Positions 33,072 through 44,285 are shown, counted from the first letter of the stretch. The stretch is 46,046 bases of DNA from Clostridiales bacterium (GCA_015069385.1 SVIS01000012.1:1-46046), one strand, 5' to 3'. Numbers and translations are program-made. Notes: a model not told the origin generated them from the sequence alone.

Positions 33072-33703
33072 ACGTTCTCCTTGAATTTTGCATAAATTCT
33101 TTCGGTAATTTCTTTAATTTGTTGTTTTGTGTTTTCTAAATCTTTAGAGTTATCTAATATTAGCAATTTATCTTTATAAAAATCTACTAAAGGTTTAGTT
33201 TCTGTTTCATATAGTTGCAATCTTTTTTTTGCAACTTCTAAATTATCGTCTGCCCTTATTGTTAGTTTTGTGTTGCATACTATACAAATTTCATCTTGCA
33301 CTTCATCGGTGCTAAAAAGTTTAGAACAGTTAGGGCAAATTCTACGTTTTGCAACACGTTGTAAAATAATATCATTAGGAACATCTACTAAAATAACATA
33401 ATCTACAGGTGTTATTTTATTTAACTGCTGTGCTTGTATAAGAGTTCTAGGAAAGCCATCAAAAATATAATTGTCACTTGAATTATTTAATGCTTGTTTG
33501 AGCATATCTAAAATTATGTCAAGAGGAACTAAATCTCCCTTTTGAACATATGTGCTTGCAAGCACACCTAGTTTTGTATTATTTTTTATATTTTCTCTAC
33601 AAAGGTTACCGGTAGAAATATGATTAAAACCATATTCGTTTTTTAAAATTTCTGACACATACCCCTTGCCTGCGCCTGGCTTACCCAATAAAACAATATT
33701 CAT
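33068..33703 (-). CDS. adk: adenylate kinase
   Basis: 211 residues. Interconverts ATP+AMP and 2 ADP. P loop GKPGAGKG, the NMP-binding FDGFPRTLIQAQQL, and a LID domain with four zinc-binding Cys (CPNCSKLF...CIVC), the long zinc form of Gram-positive bacteria. The start is the ATG after AAGGAG at 33703. Sits between secY and map in the standard order. Confidence 0.97.
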   Translation of the reverse strand: MNIVLLGKPGAGKGYVSEILKNEYGFNHISTGNLCRENIKNNTKLGVLASTYVQKGDLVPLDIILDMLKQALNNSSDNYIFDGFPRTLIQAQQLNKITPVDYVILVDVPNDIILQRVAKRRICPNCSKLFSTDEVQDEICIVCNTKLTIRADDNLEVAKKRLQLYETETKPLVDFYKDKLLILDNSKDLENTKQQIKEITERIYAKFKENV

Positions 33704-33770
33704 AAGAACTCCTTTTTTATAGCAATGGTGCAAACAGAATTTGCTTGCACCACTACCTAAAAAATTAAAT

Positions 33771-35072
33771 TTAATTTAAGAAACCCTTGTAGTTTCTTGT
33801 TATCATTTGTGATTCTAGTTGTTTTTGGAATTCAAGTGCCACCGAAACAACAATCATCATACCTGTTGCACTAAAGGCGCCTGTTAAAGTCGGTGTTAAA
33901 TTACCACCCACTAAACTAAATACAACTGAAGGCACAAGAGCAATAAATGCTAAGAATATTGCACCAAAAAGTGTAATTCTTCTTGAAACCTTTGTGAGAT
34001 AAGTAGTTGTATCTTTGCCGGGACGAACACCATTTATAAAGCCGCCACCTTGTTGAATATTTTTGCTAATATCTTCGGGTTTAAAAGTAATAGCTGAATA
34101 AAAGTATGCAAAAACGAAAATGAAAACTGCAGTTAAAACTATATTAAGCCATGTTCCAGAACCAAGCACTGCATTATAACCTTCTGCAGCATCAGGCCAG
34201 AATAATGAGATGAACATATAAGGCACAGCAAGTAATGTACTAGCAAGAATAATTGGCATAACACCCGAGCCATTTACTCTTACAGGTATGCAATTGCTTT
34301 GACCACCATATGTTTTTCTGCCCTTAACTTGTTTTGCGTATTGAACAGGAATTTTACGTTCTGCACCATCAATAAATATAATGAGAGCAAAAACCGCAAT
34401 AACTGCAACAAAGAAAATAATTAAATTCCATAAATAGTCAATATTTGTTGAAATACTTGTAATAGAACTAAGTATAGCTGTACCAGCAGAAGAAAGAATA
34501 CCAACAAAAATTAAAAGTGATAAACCATTTCCAATTCCGTTTTCAGTAATTCTTTCACCAAGCCATACAGTAAACATAGCACCGGCAACAAGTACAATAA
34601 CAGTAAATACAGGAGCAAAACTTGCCCACGCCCCAGACCAAATTCTTGTATCAAACAAACCGCTACTAGATAGTGAGACTGTAATACCGATTGCTTGAGC
34701 AACTGCTAGTACAAGGGCTGCTATTCTTGTATATAAATTGATTTTCTTTTTGCCATCTTCACCACTTTTACCAAGTTCATCAAGTTTTGGGAATGCAACT
34801 TGAAGAAGTTGAATAATGATTGATGCATTAATGTATGGTGAAACACCAAGAGCCAAAATTGACGCATTAGATAATGCGCCACCACTTAGCGTACTAAGTA
34901 AGCCCAAAAAACCGTTTTGGTCGGCTTCTACTGTGGTTGTAAAAACATCTTTTACAATGCCAGGAATAGGAAGCCAACAACCAATGCGGAATATTAATAA
35001 AAGTGCAAGTGTAATTAAAATTTTACGTCTTACTTCTTTTATTTTAAAAGCGTCAATTATTGTTTTAAACAT
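33771..35072 (-). CDS. secY: preprotein translocase subunit SecY
   Basis: 433 residues, ten transmembrane helices. Recognisable ALGVSPYINASIIIQLL plug/TM2 region, the PVQYAKQVKGRKTYGG cytosolic loop, and EDISKNIQQGGGFINGVRPG before the last helices. The start overlaps the rplO stop by one base (TAATG), so its synthesis is coupled to L15. Confidence 0.97.
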   Translation of the reverse strand: MFKTIIDAFKIKEVRRKILITLALLLIFRIGCWLPIPGIVKDVFTTTVEADQNGFLGLLSTLSGGALSNASILALGVSPYINASIIIQLLQVAFPKLDELGKSGEDGKKKINLYTRIAALVLAVAQAIGITVSLSSSGLFDTRIWSGAWASFAPVFTVIVLVAGAMFTVWLGERITENGIGNGLSLLIFVGILSSAGTAILSSITSISTNIDYLWNLIIFFVAVIAVFALIIFIDGAERKIPVQYAKQVKGRKTYGGQSNCIPVRVNGSGVMPIILASTLLAVPYMFISLFWPDAAEGYNAVLGSGTWLNIVLTAVFIFVFAYFYSAITFKPEDISKNIQQGGGFINGVRPGKDTTTYLTKVSRRITLFGAIFLAFIALVPSVVFSLVGGNLTPTLTGAFSATGMMIVVSVALEFQKQLESQMITRNYKGFLN

Positions 35073-35518
35073 TAGATTACCTCAGTTTTGCCACCGACTT
35101 TTTCAATTTTTTCAACTGCTGATTTTGTGAATTTAGCAGCTTGTACTGTTAATGGTTTTGTAAGTTCGCCATCGCCTAAAACTTTAAGGCCATAAGGCAT
35201 AATTTTTCCAATAACACGAGTTTCGTATAAAAGTTCTTGTGTAATAACTGAGTTTTCTTCAAACATTTCCAAGTCGCCAACATTTACAATAGCATATTGT
35301 TTTTTGAAATTGTAGTTGTTGAAACCACGAATTGGAAGTTTACGAATAAGAGGAAGTTGACCGCCTTCGAAACCAGGGCGAACACCGCCACCAGACCTTG
35401 CGTTTTGACCTTTATGACCTTTACCGCTTGTTTTGCCTAATCCACTTCCAATACCTCTACCAACTCTAAAAGATTTACGGTTGGAATTTTTTGCTGGAGA
35501 AAGAGTTTGTATATCCAT
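35072..35518 (-). CDS. rplO: 50S ribosomal protein L15
   Basis: 148 residues. Gly-rich N terminus ([24 protein letters not shown]) then [19 protein letters not shown]-terminal globular part complete. TAGGAGG site; overlaps secY by one base. Confidence 0.97.
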   Translation of the reverse strand: MDIQTLSPAKNSNRKSFRVGRGIGSGLGKTSGKGHKGQNARSGGGVRPGFEGGQLPLIRKLPIRGFNNYNFKKQYAIVNVGDLEMFEENSVITQELLYETRVIGKIMPYGLKVLGDGELTKPLTVQAAKFTKSAVEKIEKVGGKTEVI

Positions 35519-35527
35519 ATTTTCCTC

Positions 35528-35713
35528 CTATATTTCTTCAACCGAAACTAAGTGTCTAACATGGTAAAGTGAACCACGAATAGACGCATTGTCTGGGAAG
35601 ATTTTTGTTTGGTTTAATTTTGTAAAACCTAAAGCTTCAATAATTTTGCCTTGGTTTTTGTTATAACCTATTTTGCTTTTGATATAGGTTACTTTTAATT
35701 GTTTTTCTGCCAT
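35528..35713 (-). CDS. rpmD: 50S ribosomal protein L30
   Basis: 61 residues, the short bacterial form. LKVTYIKSKIGYNKNQGKIIEALGFTKLNQT is canonical. The start is the ATG after TAGGAGG at 35713; the longer frame is the end of the rpsE region. Confidence 0.96.
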   Translation of the reverse strand: MAEKQLKVTYIKSKIGYNKNQGKIIEALGFTKLNQTKIFPDNASIRGSLYHVRHLVSVEEI

Positions 35714-35723
35714 ATTATGCCTC

Positions 35724-36263
35724 CTATATCTCTTCAACGGCAATGCCACGACGTGCAGCAATTTGCTCTTTAGTTTTTAAAGCTTTTAAGCCGTTTAAAG
35801 TTGCTTTAACAAGGTTAATTTTATTTGAAGAACCGTGACGTTTAGTAACGATATCTTTAATTCCTGCAAGTTCAATAATAGAACGAGCAGCACCGCCGGC
35901 AATAACACCGGTACCAGGTTTTGCTGGAATAAGGTGAACTGAAGATGCACCAAATTTACCAGTTATTTCATGAGGGATAGTTGTTTCGCAAGTTGCAATT
36001 TTAACTAAATTTTTCTTAGCAGCTGCAGTTGCTTTATCGATTGCTGAAGGAACTTCACCAGCCTTGCCAGTTCCAATTCCTACGCTACCTTTACGGTCAC
36101 CAACAACAACCATTGCGCTAAAACGCATAGTACGACCACCTTTAACAACTTTAGTTACACGTCTAACAGCAACTAAAACTTTGTCAAAGCCATCATCTTC
36201 ACGACGTCTGTCTTCTCTTTCCCTTCTTGGTCTTTCTTTTTTAACTTTTTCTAATTCTGCCAT
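35724..36263 (-). CDS. rpsE: 30S ribosomal protein S5
   Basis: 179 residues. Basic, acidic-spotted N-terminal extension ([13 protein letters not shown]), then [23 protein letters not shown] and [15 protein letters not shown] core (here [19 protein letters not shown]). A fidelity protein near the mRNA entry site. TTAGGAGG site. Confidence 0.97.
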   Translation of the reverse strand: MAELEKVKKERPRREREDRRREDDGFDKVLVAVRRVTKVVKGGRTMRFSAMVVVGDRKGSVGIGTGKAGEVPSAIDKATAAAKKNLVKIATCETTIPHEITGKFGASSVHLIPAKPGTGVIAGGAARSIIELAGIKDIVTKRHGSSNKINLVKATLNGLKALKTKEQIAARRGIAVEEI

Positions 36264-36272
36264 AGGTTCCTC

Positions 36273-36635
36273 CTAAAACTCTAACCCAGCGCTTCTTGCG
36301 CCATCGGCAAGAGCCTGAACACGTCCGGTATATACATAACCGCCACGGTCAAAAACTACATTTTTAATACCTTTTGCTACTGCAAGTTTGCCAACTTTTT
36401 CACCAACAAGTTTTGCTTGTTCAGTTTTAGTTTTGCCAGCAAGGTCAAGGTCTTTATCAGCAGAAGAAGCAGCAGCAAGTGTAACGCCTTTAACATCATC
36501 AATAACTTGTGCATAAATGCTTACATTACTTCTATATACGCAAAGTCTTGGACATTCAGTTGTGCCAGAAATTGTTTTTCTTACACGTTCATGTCTTTTA
36601 ACTCTATCAGCATTTTTATCTCTTTTATTAAACAT
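36273..36635 (-). CDS. rplR: 50S ribosomal protein L18
   Basis: 120 residues, 5S rRNA-binding protein. [27 protein letters not shown] and the C-terminal [28 protein letters not shown] are standard. TAGGAGA site. Confidence 0.97.
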   Translation of the reverse strand: MFNKRDKNADRVKRHERVRKTISGTTECPRLCVYRSNVSIYAQVIDDVKGVTLAAASSADKDLDLAGKTKTEQAKLVGEKVGKLAVAKGIKNVVFDRGGYVYTGRVQALADGARSAGLEF

Positions 36636-36647
36636 TTATTCTATCTC

Positions 36648-37196
36648 CTATTTTTTACCTTTAGCAGCAGTTTTTCCGACTTTTCTAATAACCTTTTCGT
36701 CAGCGTAATGAACGCCATAACCATGGTAAGGTTCTACACGTCTTGCATCTCTGATGTTTGACGCGAATTGACCAACTTGTTCTTTATTAGCACCAGAAAC
36801 TTTAATTTCTAGGTTGTTTGGACATTCTACTTTTAAACCATTTTCAATTACGAACTCAACATCGTGAGAGTAACCAAGATTTAAAACTAATTTGTCACCT
36901 TTAACCGCAGCTTTATAACCAACACCGGCAATAATTAAAGTTTTTGTAAAACCTTCAGAAACACCTTTTACCATATTGGCAATAAGTGCTCTATATAAAC
37001 CGTGTTTAGCTTTGGTTTTGTTGTCTTCATTTGCTCTTGCAAGTGTAATTTTGCCATCTGCAATGTTTACTGTGATTAATTTATCAACATTTTGAGTAAG
37101 TTCACCCAAAGGACCTTTAACAGTAACAACGCCTTCGTTTACAGAAGCATTTACACCAGCAGGAATGATAATTTCTTTTCTACCAATTCTTGACAT
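36648..37196 (-). CDS. rplF: 50S ribosomal protein L6
   Basis: 182 residues, two L6 folds. MSRIGRKEIIIPAGV start and the C-terminal EQVGQFASNIRDARRVEPYHGYGVHYADEK are canonical; it sits near the factor-binding site. TAGGAGG site. Confidence 0.97.
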   Translation of the reverse strand: MSRIGRKEIIIPAGVNASVNEGVVTVKGPLGELTQNVDKLITVNIADGKITLARANEDNKTKAKHGLYRALIANMVKGVSEGFTKTLIIAGVGYKAAVKGDKLVLNLGYSHDVEFVIENGLKVECPNNLEIKVSGANKEQVGQFASNIRDARRVEPYHGYGVHYADEKVIRKVGKTAAKGKK

Positions 37197-37205
37197 AAAT
37201 TCCTC

Positions 37206-37604
37206 CTACCAAACAAACGCCAACACTTCACCACCAACACCGGCAGCACGTGCTTGTTTATCTGTTAATATACCTTTATTTGTTGAAACGATTGCAATAC
37301 CAAGACCTGATATAACTTGTGGAAGTTTATCTTTTTCTGCATAAACTCTAAGACCAGGTTTAGAGATTCTTTTTAAGCCTTGAATAACGCCTTCGCCGTT
37401 TTCATCGTATTTTAAAGTTACGATTAAATTTTTGTGACCATTTTCTTCTTTTTCGTCACAACTTGCAATGTAACCTTCTTTAACTAAGATGTTTAAAATT
37501 GCAAGTTTTTCTTTTGATGCAGGAATGCTAACCTCGTATTTGTGTGCAGTAAGTCCGTTACGAATACGTGTAAGCATATCTGCGATTGGATCTGTAAATA
37601 TCAT
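37206..37604 (-). CDS. rpsH: 30S ribosomal protein S8
   Basis: 132 residues, an early 16S-binding protein and, in many bacteria, spc-operon repressor. [15 protein letters not shown] start and C-terminal [31 protein letters not shown]. The start is the ATG after TAGGAGG; a TTG upstream overlaps that site. Confidence 0.97.
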   Translation of the reverse strand: MIFTDPIADMLTRIRNGLTAHKYEVSIPASKEKLAILNILVKEGYIASCDEKEENGHKNLIVTLKYDENGEGVIQGLKRISKPGLRVYAEKDKLPQVISGLGIAIVSTNKGILTDKQARAAGVGGEVLAFVW

Positions 37605-37612
37605 GTTTCCTC

Positions 37613-37798
37613 CTACCAACTAGATTTCTTAACACCAGGGATTTCGCCCTTTAATGCTAATTCTCTAAAACAAATTCTGCATATTCCGTATTTTCTAAGA
37701 ACTGAGTGTGGACGACCGCAAAGAGTGCAACGAGTGTACTCACGAGTTGAAAATTTTTGTTTTCTTTTTTGTTTTTCTTTTAACGCTGTTTTTGCCAT
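37613..37798 (-). CDS. rpsN: 30S ribosomal protein S14, zinc type
   Basis: 61 residues, the short type Z with CTLC...CRIC zinc ligands ([26 protein letters not shown]). Only this form is seen here. AAGGTGG site. Confidence 0.97.
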   Translation of the reverse strand: MAKTALKEKQKRKQKFSTREYTRCTLCGRPHSVLRKYGICRICFRELALKGEIPGVKKSSW

Positions 37799-37807
37799 AT
37801 TTCCACC

Positions 37808-38353
37808 TTATTTTCTAAAAGGAATGCCTAAAGCACTAAGTAATGCTTTTGCTTCTTCGTCCGACTTTGCACTTGTAACGAATACTACATCTAAGCCTCT
37901 TACTTCTTCTACTTTGTCGTAAGAGATTTCTGGGAAGATTAATTGTTCTTTAATTCCCATTGCATAATTGCCTTTACCATCAAAGGCTTTTGGATTAACG
38001 CCTTTAAAGTCACGTACTCTTGGAAGAGCGATTGAAACAAGTCTGTCAACAAACTCGTACATTCTATTTCCACGTAAAGTAACTTTAGCGCCAATTTTCA
38101 TACCTTGTCTAACTTTAAAGTTAGAGATTGCTTTTTTAGAAACTGTAGCAACTGCTTTTTGACCAGCGATTGCTGTAAGTTCATCAACTGCAACTTGGAA
38201 AGATTTTGAGTTATCTTTAACCGAACCAAGCCCCATGTTTAGAACGATTTTTTCTAATTTTGGAACTTCGTTAACGTTTTTATAACCAAATTCTTTAATA
38301 AGAGCTGGAACAACAGTTTCTTTGTACATAACGCTTAATCTTGCTTTTTCCAT
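37808..38353 (-). CDS. rplE: 50S ribosomal protein L5
   Basis: 181 residues, 5S rRNA-binding. [56 protein letters not shown] and C-terminal [32 protein letters not shown] site. Confidence 0.97.
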   Translation of the reverse strand: MEKARLSVMYKETVVPALIKEFGYKNVNEVPKLEKIVLNMGLGSVKDNSKSFQVAVDELTAIAGQKAVATVSKKAISNFKVRQGMKIGAKVTLRGNRMYEFVDRLVSIALPRVRDFKGVNPKAFDGKGNYAMGIKEQLIFPEISYDKVEEVRGLDVVFVTSAKSDEEAKALLSALGIPFRK

Positions 38354-38358
38354 TGTTC

Positions 38359-38766
38359 CTATTCTCCTTTATCTTCTTTTTTAGTTTTTTTAGTTTTTGC
38401 TTCTTTTACAGCCTTTTTTGCATCTTTTTTAGTAGCTTTTACAAACTCTTTATCAAGAGATGCTGTGCATTTAGAGCAAACTCTTACATTTTTACCTTCA
38501 ATTTCTTTGTGTTTAACTCTTGTTGCTTTATTGCAAACAGGGCAAACAACCATTACATTTGAAGCTTCGATAGGTGCAGATTTTTTAACAATACCGCCCT
38601 TATCTTGTTGTGATTTTGGTTTTTGATGTTTTGTAACAACATTGATACCTTCTACAAGAACTTTACCAGTTTTAGGAGATACTTCCAAAACATCTGCAGT
38701 TTTACCTTTATCTTTACCAGTGATAACTAAAACTTTATCACCTTTTTTAACAAATGATTTTGTCAT
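38359..38766 (-). CDS. rplX: 50S ribosomal protein L24 with Lys-rich tail
   Basis: 135 residues against about 100-105 usually. The KOW core ([24 protein letters not shown]) is normal. It keeps a CPVC...CSKC zinc pair (about residues 75-102), then a C-terminal 30-residue extension of Lys, Glu and Ala that is probably disordered. AAGGAG site. Confidence 0.95.
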   Translation of the reverse strand: MTKSFVKKGDKVLVITGKDKGKTADVLEVSPKTGKVLVEGINVVTKHQKPKSQQDKGGIVKKSAPIEASNVMVVCPVCNKATRVKHKEIEGKNVRVCSKCTASLDKEFVKATKKDAKKAVKEAKTKKTKKEDKGE

Positions 38767-38781
38767 GACTTTTCTCCTTTA

Positions 38782-39150
38782 TTATATTACTTCTGGTGCA
38801 AGTGAAATAATTTTCATATAACCCTTGTCACGAAGTTCTCTTGCAATAGGTCCAAAGATACGAGTACCTTTTGGTTGACCTTGTTCATCAATGATTACAG
38901 CGGCGTTGTCATCAAAACGAATGTGTGAACCATCTGGTCTTTGCATACCTTTAGCAGTTCTTACGATAACAGCTTTAATAACATCACCTTTTTTAACGCT
39001 ACCGCCAGGGATAGCAGATTTTACAGAAGCGATAATAACATCACCGATGTTACCACTTCTTCTAAATGAGCCGCCTAAAACTCTAATACACATAATAACT
39101 TTAGCACCAGTGTTATCGGCAACTTTTAATCTAGTTTGTGGTTGTACCAT
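38782..39150 (-). CDS. rplN: 50S ribosomal protein L14
   Basis: 122 residues. [27 protein letters not shown] and [25 protein letters not shown] are canonical; contacts the 30S body at an intersubunit bridge. GGAGG site. Confidence 0.97.
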   Translation of the reverse strand: MVQPQTRLKVADNTGAKVIMCIRVLGGSFRRSGNIGDVIIASVKSAIPGGSVKKGDVIKAVIVRTAKGMQRPDGSHIRFDDNAAVIIDEQGQPKGTRIFGPIARELRDKGYMKIISLAPEVI

Positions 39151-39163
39151 ATCTTGCTACCTC

Positions 39164-39430
39164 CTATTTAGCTTTTTCAACAATTCTTACAACACGGTAA
39201 TATTTGTCTTTAGATAAGTGACGAGTTTCCATAATTTCAACAACGTCGCCTAATCCGCATTCATTATTTTCATCGTGTGCTTTAAATTTTGTTGTTCTTT
39301 TAACGACTTTTTTATAAAGTGGGTGTTTAACATTGTCAACAATGCTAACAACTACTGTTTTATCCATTTTACCTGCGCTTACAACAGTTCCTTGTCTTGT
39401 TGGGCGATTGTTTCTTTCTAAATTTTCCAT
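39164..39430 (-). CDS. rpsQ: 30S ribosomal protein S17
   Basis: 88 residues, OB fold. [32 protein letters not shown] and [33 protein letters not shown] site; three bases after rpmC. Confidence 0.97.
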   Translation of the reverse strand: MENLERNNRPTRQGTVVSAGKMDKTVVVSIVDNVKHPLYKKVVKRTTKFKAHDENNECGLGDVVEIMETRHLSKDKYYRVVRIVEKAK

Positions 39431-39432
39431 AC

Positions 39433-39621
39433 TTACGCCTTCCTTTCTCTTAATATTGTATTGATTTTAGCAATATCTTTTTTGATGTTGTGAAGTTGCA
39501 TAGGATTAGATAAACTTCCTGTTGCTTGTGCGAAACGAAGATTGAATAATTCTGCTTTAAGCGCTTTTAATTTAGTGTTTAGTTCTTCGTCAGTTAATGC
39601 TCTGATTTCTGCTACTTTCAT
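39433..39621 (-). CDS. rpmC: 50S ribosomal protein L29
   Basis: 62 residues, two long helices ([31 protein letters not shown], then [20 protein letters not shown]). Sits at the polypeptide exit. The start overlaps the rplP stop by one base. Confidence 0.97.
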   Translation of the reverse strand: MKVAEIRALTDEELNTKLKALKAELFNLRFAQATGSLSNPMQLHNIKKDIAKINTILRERKA

Positions 39622-40049
39622 TATTCAACTCCTCCTTCTAAATCAGCTTTTTTTGCAAATTTAACTTTGCATGGAAGTTTGTGACCAGCAAGTCTTAATG
39701 CTTCTCTAGCAGTTGCTTCTGGAACTTCTGCAATTTCAAATAATACTCTGCCTGGTTTAACTTTTGCTACCCAGAACTCTGGTGAACCTTTACCAGAACC
39801 CATACGAGTTTCTGCAGGTTTTTTTGTTACAGGGGTGTCAGGGAAAATGTCAATCCAAACTTTACCACCACGTTTAATGAATCTTGTCATAGCAATACGA
39901 GCTGCCTCGATTTGATTTGATTTAATTTGACAAGGTTCTAAGGCTACTAAGCCAAATTCGCCGTAAGCAATTTTGTTACCACGAGTAGCCTTACCAGTCA
40001 TACGACCACGTTGAACACGTCTTCTTTTAACTCTTTTAGGCATTAGCAT
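39621..40049 (-). CDS. rplP: 50S ribosomal protein L16
   Basis: 142 residues. [21 protein letters not shown] start; the first ATG has the better spacing (9) from AGGAGG, which lies inside the end of rpsC. C-terminal [27 protein letters not shown]. Near the A-site tRNA elbow. Overlaps rpsC by 14 bases. Confidence 0.97.
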   Translation of the reverse strand: MLMPKRVKRRRVQRGRMTGKATRGNKIAYGEFGLVALEPCQIKSNQIEAARIAMTRFIKRGGKVWIDIFPDTPVTKKPAETRMGSGKGSPEFWVAKVKPGRVLFEIAEVPEATAREALRLAGHKLPCKVKFAKKADLEGGVE

Positions 40050-40713
40050 TTGGCTTGTCCTCCTTTGTTTCTTTTGCGCCTAAAATATCGCCTTTGTAAA
40101 TCCAGCACTTAACACCTAGTTTACCATAGTTTGTATAAGCAGCTGTTGTACCATAATCGATATCAGCACGAATTGTTTGAAGTGGAAGTGAACCTTCCAT
40201 ATAGCGTTCGGTTCTTGCAATTGTGTTTGCACCATCAACAACACCGCTAACTTGTACTTTACAACCTTTAGCACCAGCTTTCATAACTTTTTGAATAGCT
40301 TGTTTTAATGCACGACGGAAAGTAACACGTTTTTCAAGTTGTCCTGCAACGCTTTCTGCTACAAGTTGAGCATCTAAGTCAACTTTTTTAACTTCTTTAA
40401 TATTAACGAACAAATTTTTTGTTGGGTTAATAATTTTAGTAAGTTGTTTTTTAATGATTTCAACATTAGCACCTTTTTGTCCAATTAAAACTGCTGGACG
40501 GCCAGTGTAAATGTTTACTGCAAGTTTTTCTTTAGTTCTTTCAATTTCAATTTTTGATATTGAAGCTTGAGCATATTCTTTATTTAAGAATTTTCTAATT
40601 TTACTGTCTTCAAGAAGAAATTTAGCAAAGTCTTCTTTTCCAGCATACCATGTAGAATCCCAAGATTTGTTAATACCAACTCTAAACCCTATAGGGCTAA
40701 CCTTTTGTCCCAT
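40036..40713 (-). CDS. rpsC: 30S ribosomal protein S3
   Basis: 225 residues. [26 protein letters not shown]-2 domain with [18 protein letters not shown] (GxxG), and C-terminal [14 protein letters not shown]. Part of the mRNA-entry helicase. AAGGAGG site; overlaps rplP. Confidence 0.97.
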   Translation of the reverse strand: MGQKVSPIGFRVGINKSWDSTWYAGKEDFAKFLLEDSKIRKFLNKEYAQASISKIEIERTKEKLAVNIYTGRPAVLIGQKGANVEIIKKQLTKIINPTKNLFVNIKEVKKVDLDAQLVAESVAGQLEKRVTFRRALKQAIQKVMKAGAKGCKVQVSGVVDGANTIARTERYMEGSLPLQTIRADIDYGTTAAYTNYGKLGVKCWIYKGDILGAKETKEDKPNANA

Positions 40714-40725
40714 ACTTTGCCTCCT

Positions 40726-41112
40726 TTATTCTTTTACACTGTCTAAATAAACAGTGATGTGACATGTTCTTTTAAGTAGTCTGTTTGCTCTGCCTCTTGC
40801 TCTTATATCTAAACGTTTAAGAGTTGGGCCTGGACAAACGTAGCATTCATCAACAACTAAATCTTGACGTGCTTGACCTTTATATTCAGCATTTGCAAGT
40901 GCTGATTTAACGAGTTTTAAACAAACTTCTGCAGCGGCAGTTGTTTGGTTTGCTAAAATTGCAATAGCTTCTTCTACTTTTTTACCTCTGATTGTGTCAA
41001 GAGTAATACGAACTTTAGAAGGGCTCATTCTTACATATTTAACAATTGCATATGCTCTTGTATCTGCATTTTTCTTTCTTGCAATTGCTTTTTCTCTAAT
41101 TCTTGTTGCCAT
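40726..41112 (-). CDS. rplV: 50S ribosomal protein L22
   Basis: 128 residues; lines the exit tunnel. KYVRMSPSKVRITLDTIRGKKVEEAIAIL, the beta-hairpin region DECYVCPGPTLKRLDIRARGRANRLLKRTCHITV, where macrolide-resistance changes occur in other bacteria. GAGG site. Confidence 0.97.
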   Translation of the reverse strand: MATRIREKAIARKKNADTRAYAIVKYVRMSPSKVRITLDTIRGKKVEEAIAILANQTTAAAEVCLKLVKSALANAEYKGQARQDLVVDECYVCPGPTLKRLDIRARGRANRLLKRTCHITVYLDSVKE

Positions 41113-41124
41113 TTTTTACCTCGA

Positions 41125-41415
41125 TTATCTACCAGCCTTTGCTGTGTTTGCCGACTTTTGACCTGCATGACCTTTATAGGTTCTTGTTGGAGCAAATTCG
41201 CCAAGTTTATGTCCAACCATTTCTGATGTACAATAAACTGGGATATGTTTTTTACCGTTGTGAACAGCAAATGTAAAACCAACAAATTCAGGATATATTG
41301 TAGAAGAACGTGACCAAGTTTTGATAGGTTTTTTATTACCAGATTGGTTCATTTCTTCAACCCTTTTCAATAATTTTGAAAAGACATATGGTTTTTTCTT
41401 TAAACTTCTACTCAT
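41125..41415 (-). CDS. rpsS: 30S ribosomal protein S19
   Basis: 96 residues. [26 protein letters not shown] and the head-domain [34 protein letters not shown] motif. AAGGAG site. Confidence 0.97.
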   Translation of the reverse strand: MSRSLKKKPYVFSKLLKRVEEMNQSGNKKPIKTWSRSSTIYPEFVGFTFAVHNGKKHIPVYCTSEMVGHKLGEFAPTRTYKGHAGQKSANTAKAGR

Positions 41416-41431
41416 AACTTATCTGTTCTCC

Positions 41432-42259
41432 TTATTTAGTTCTTCTCTTAACAATTAACTTGTTAGATGCTTTTTTAGATTTTCTTGTCTTTAAGCCAAG
41501 AGCAGGTTTACCCCATGGAGTAACTGGCGATGCCATACCAACTGGAGATTTACCTTCACCACCACCGTGAGGGTGATCATTAGGGTTCATAACAACACCA
41601 CGAACTGATGGTCTAATACCCATGTGGCGAGTTCTACCTGCTTTACCTAATGATACAAGTTCGTGGTCTGTGTTACCAACAGTACCAATAGTTGCACGGC
41701 AAGCAAGTAATACTTTTCTCATTTCGCCTGATGGAAGTCTTAAAGTTGCATAAGCGCCTTCTTTAGCCATAAGACTAATTTCCATACCAGCTGAACGGCC
41801 AAGTTTACCACCTCTGCCTGCATCAAGTTCAACATTGTGAACAACTGTACCAACAGGAATTGCTGAGAGTGGAAGTGTGTTACCTACTTTAATTTCGGCT
41901 TCAACGCCACTCATTACTGTATCGCCAACATTTAAGCCAACAGGGGCTAAAATGTAACGTTTTTCACCATCTGCGTAGTTAAGTAAAGCAATGAATGCTG
42001 AACGATTTGGGTCATATTCAATGCTAGCAACTTTTGCAGGAACGTTATCTTTATTTCTTTTGAAATCGATAATTCTGTATTTTCTTCTATTACCACCACC
42101 CATATGGCGAGTAGTAATTCTACCTTGTGCGTTTCTACCAGCAGTTTTATTTAAAGATACAACAAGTGATTTTTCAGGAGTAGTTTTAGTTACTTCGTTG
42201 AAAGATAATGTTGAATAATTTCTTGAACCTGCTGATGTAGGTTTTCTATTTCTAATCAT
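41432..42259 (-). CDS. rplB: 50S ribosomal protein L2
   Basis: 275 residues; near the peptidyl-transferase centre. [16 protein letters not shown] N terminus, [21 protein letters not shown], and the C-terminal [23 protein letters not shown] with the conserved His. AAGGAGA site. Confidence 0.97.
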   Translation of the reverse strand: MIRNRKPTSAGSRNYSTLSFNEVTKTTPEKSLVVSLNKTAGRNAQGRITTRHMGGGNRRKYRIIDFKRNKDNVPAKVASIEYDPNRSAFIALLNYADGEKRYILAPVGLNVGDTVMSGVEAEIKVGNTLPLSAIPVGTVVHNVELDAGRGGKLGRSAGMEISLMAKEGAYATLRLPSGEMRKVLLACRATIGTVGNTDHELVSLGKAGRTRHMGIRPSVRGVVMNPNDHPHGGGEGKSPVGMASPVTPWGKPALGLKTRKSKKASNKLIVKRRTK

Positions 42260-42276
42260 AACTTTTTACTCTCCTT

Positions 42277-42579
42277 TTATTGTAAACTATCGAAGAATGC
42301 AATTGTTTTGCTGTCTTTAGTAAGAGTTACGATTGCTTTTTTGTAATCGCTAGTCTTACCAACTGTTCTTCCACGTTTAGTATTTTGTGTTTTTGTTCTA
42401 CCTTTAACATTAATTGTGTTAACTTTTTCTACTTTAACTTCAAAGATTTCTTCAACTGCTTTTCTAATTTCAACTTTGTTAGCATCTTTTGCTACTTTAA
42501 AAGTATAAACTTTATTAGCTAAGCCTTTATAACTTTTTTCTGTTAAAATAGGTTTAATAATAATATCGTGTGCTCTCAT
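42277..42579 (-). CDS. rplW: 50S ribosomal protein L23
   Basis: 100 residues; docking site at the tunnel exit for SRP and trigger factor. [41 protein letters not shown]. The start overlaps the rplD stop by one base (TAATG), with its ribosome site (GAGGAGG) inside rplD. Confidence 0.97.
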   Translation of the reverse strand: MRAHDIIIKPILTEKSYKGLANKVYTFKVAKDANKVEIRKAVEEIFEVKVEKVNTINVKGRTKTQNTKRGRTVGKTSDYKKAIVTLTKDSKTIAFFDSLQ

Positions 42580-43202
42580 TATTCTGCGTAAGCCTCCTCG
42601 ATTGATTTTACAGCATCAAGTGTTAAAACAACTTGTTTGTTTTTAACAACTTCGCTAACGTTTAAAAGGTTTGCAGTAGTTACATTAACTCTTTGAATGT
42701 TGTTAGATGCACGTAGTACATCATCGTTCTTTTCAGCTAAAACAACACATACTGTTTTGTTAAAGTCGAATGCATTTAAGAATTTTTGAACTTCTTTAGT
42801 TTTAACTTCTTCTAATACAAATTTGTCTAAAATAACAACTTCGTTTTGTGCTAATTTTTGAGAAAGAGCAGAAACAAGTGCTGTACGTCTAGCAAATTTG
42901 TTAACTTTTTTAGAGAAATCTCTTGGTTTTGGAGCGAATACCACGCCGCCACCAACAAATTGTGGACCTTTAGTAGAGCCTTGACGAGCGTGACCAGTAT
43001 GTTTTTGTTTCCAAGGTTTTTTAGCATGTCCGCGAACTTCACTTCTTGTTAAAGTGCTTTTTGTTCCTTGGCGAAGATTTGCATCTTGAGCAACTACAAC
43101 TTCGTGAATAAGTGCTTCATTGTATTCAACACCAAACACGGCTTCGTTTAATTCAACTTCTGCAACTTCAGCCTTTTGCATATTATAAACTTTTGCTTTC
43201 AT
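42579..43202 (-). CDS. rplD: 50S ribosomal protein L4
   Basis: 207 residues, complete globular domain plus tunnel loop with [35 protein letters not shown]. In some bacteria L4 represses the S10 operon; here a structured leader lies upstream of rpsJ. AAGAGG site. Confidence 0.97.
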   Translation of the reverse strand: MKAKVYNMQKAEVAEVELNEAVFGVEYNEALIHEVVVAQDANLRQGTKSTLTRSEVRGHAKKPWKQKHTGHARQGSTKGPQFVGGGVVFAPKPRDFSKKVNKFARRTALVSALSQKLAQNEVVILDKFVLEEVKTKEVQKFLNAFDFNKTVCVVLAEKNDDVLRASNNIQRVNVTTANLLNVSEVVKNKQVVLTLDAVKSIEEAYAE

Positions 43203-43215
43203 ATATTAACACCTC

Positions 43216-43848
43216 TTAGGCTTTAACACTTTCTTTAATTGTAACGATTGTACCTCTAGGACCAGGTAAGCAACCTTTAATTAAAAGAATATTACGGGCA
43301 GTATCGACTTTAACAATTTCCAAATTTTGGATTGTTACTTGCTCGTGACCATATTGGCCTGGCATATGTCTGTTTTTGAAAACTCTTGATGGTGTTGAGT
43401 TTGCACCCATTGAACCAACTTCTCTGTGAACAAGTGAAACACCGTGAGTCATTCTTAATCTGTGTTGATTCCATCTTTGGATAACACCAGTAAAACCACG
43501 ACCTCTAGTTAAACCTGTTACATCAACCTTATCGTTTTCTTCAAAGATATCACAAGTGATGTCTTTTCCAATTTCAAACTCTTTGGCATTGTCAAGTTTG
43601 AGTTCTCTTAAAATTCTGTGTGCTGCTACGTTTGCTTTTTTGTAAACGCCTAATTGAGCTTTGTTAACTCTGCTTTCTTTTTGCTCGCCGAATGCTACAA
43701 CCACACAATTGTAGCCTTCTTTTTCTTCAGTCTTCTTTTGAACGACTGTGCAAGGGCCAGCTTCAACAACTGTAACTGGAACAACCAAACCATCGGTAGT
43801 GAAGATTTGAGTCATACCAAGTTTTTTACCTATTATAGCTTTTTTCAT
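43216..43848 (-). CDS. rplC: 50S ribosomal protein L3
   Basis: 210 residues. MKKAIIGKKLGMTQIFTTDGLVVPVTVVEAGPC, the W-finger loop RGFTGVIQRWNQHRL, and RHMPGQYGHEQVTIQN. A 23S-assembly initiator. AAGGAGA site. Confidence 0.97.
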   Translation of the reverse strand: MKKAIIGKKLGMTQIFTTDGLVVPVTVVEAGPCTVVQKKTEEKEGYNCVVVAFGEQKESRVNKAQLGVYKKANVAAHRILRELKLDNAKEFEIGKDITCDIFEENDKVDVTGLTRGRGFTGVIQRWNQHRLRMTHGVSLVHREVGSMGANSTPSRVFKNRHMPGQYGHEQVTIQNLEIVKVDTARNILLIKGCLPGPRGTIVTIKESVKA

Positions 43849-43873
43849 TTACTTCTCCTTCCTTTTAGTTTGA

Positions 43874-44185
43874 TTATAATTTGATGTTGACGTCAACACC
43901 TGCAGGTAAATCTATTTTCATAAATGAATCTATAGCCTTAGAATTAGTTGGATATACATCAATCATTCTTTGGTGAGTTCTAGATTCAAATTGTTCACGA
44001 CTATCTTTGTGTTTGTGTGGTGAGCGAATAACTGTTACAACTTCCCTTTTAGTAGGAAGCGCAATAGGACCAACCACCTTAGCACCGTTTTTCTCAGCAG
44101 TGTTTATGATTTTTTCAACTGCACTGTCAAGCAAAACATGGTCGTAAGATTTAACTTTGATTCTGATTTTTTGCTTTGTTGCCAT
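43874..44185 (-). CDS. rpsJ: 30S ribosomal protein S10
   Basis: 103 residues. [66 protein letters not shown]; a NusB/NusG partner as well as a ribosomal protein. First gene of the S10-spc-alpha cluster. AGGAGG site at 11 bases. Confidence 0.97.
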   Translation of the reverse strand: MATKQKIRIKVKSYDHVLLDSAVEKIINTAEKNGAKVVGPIALPTKREVVTVIRSPHKHKDSREQFESRTHQRMIDVYPTNSKAIDSFMKIDLPAGVDVNIKL

Positions 44186-44285
44186 AAATTTTTAAATCCT
44201 CCTGTTATAACTTACCAATAACTTATATATATACTTTTTTTGATTTTGAAACACTATGCCGTGTGTTTACAACCCTACGAACAAT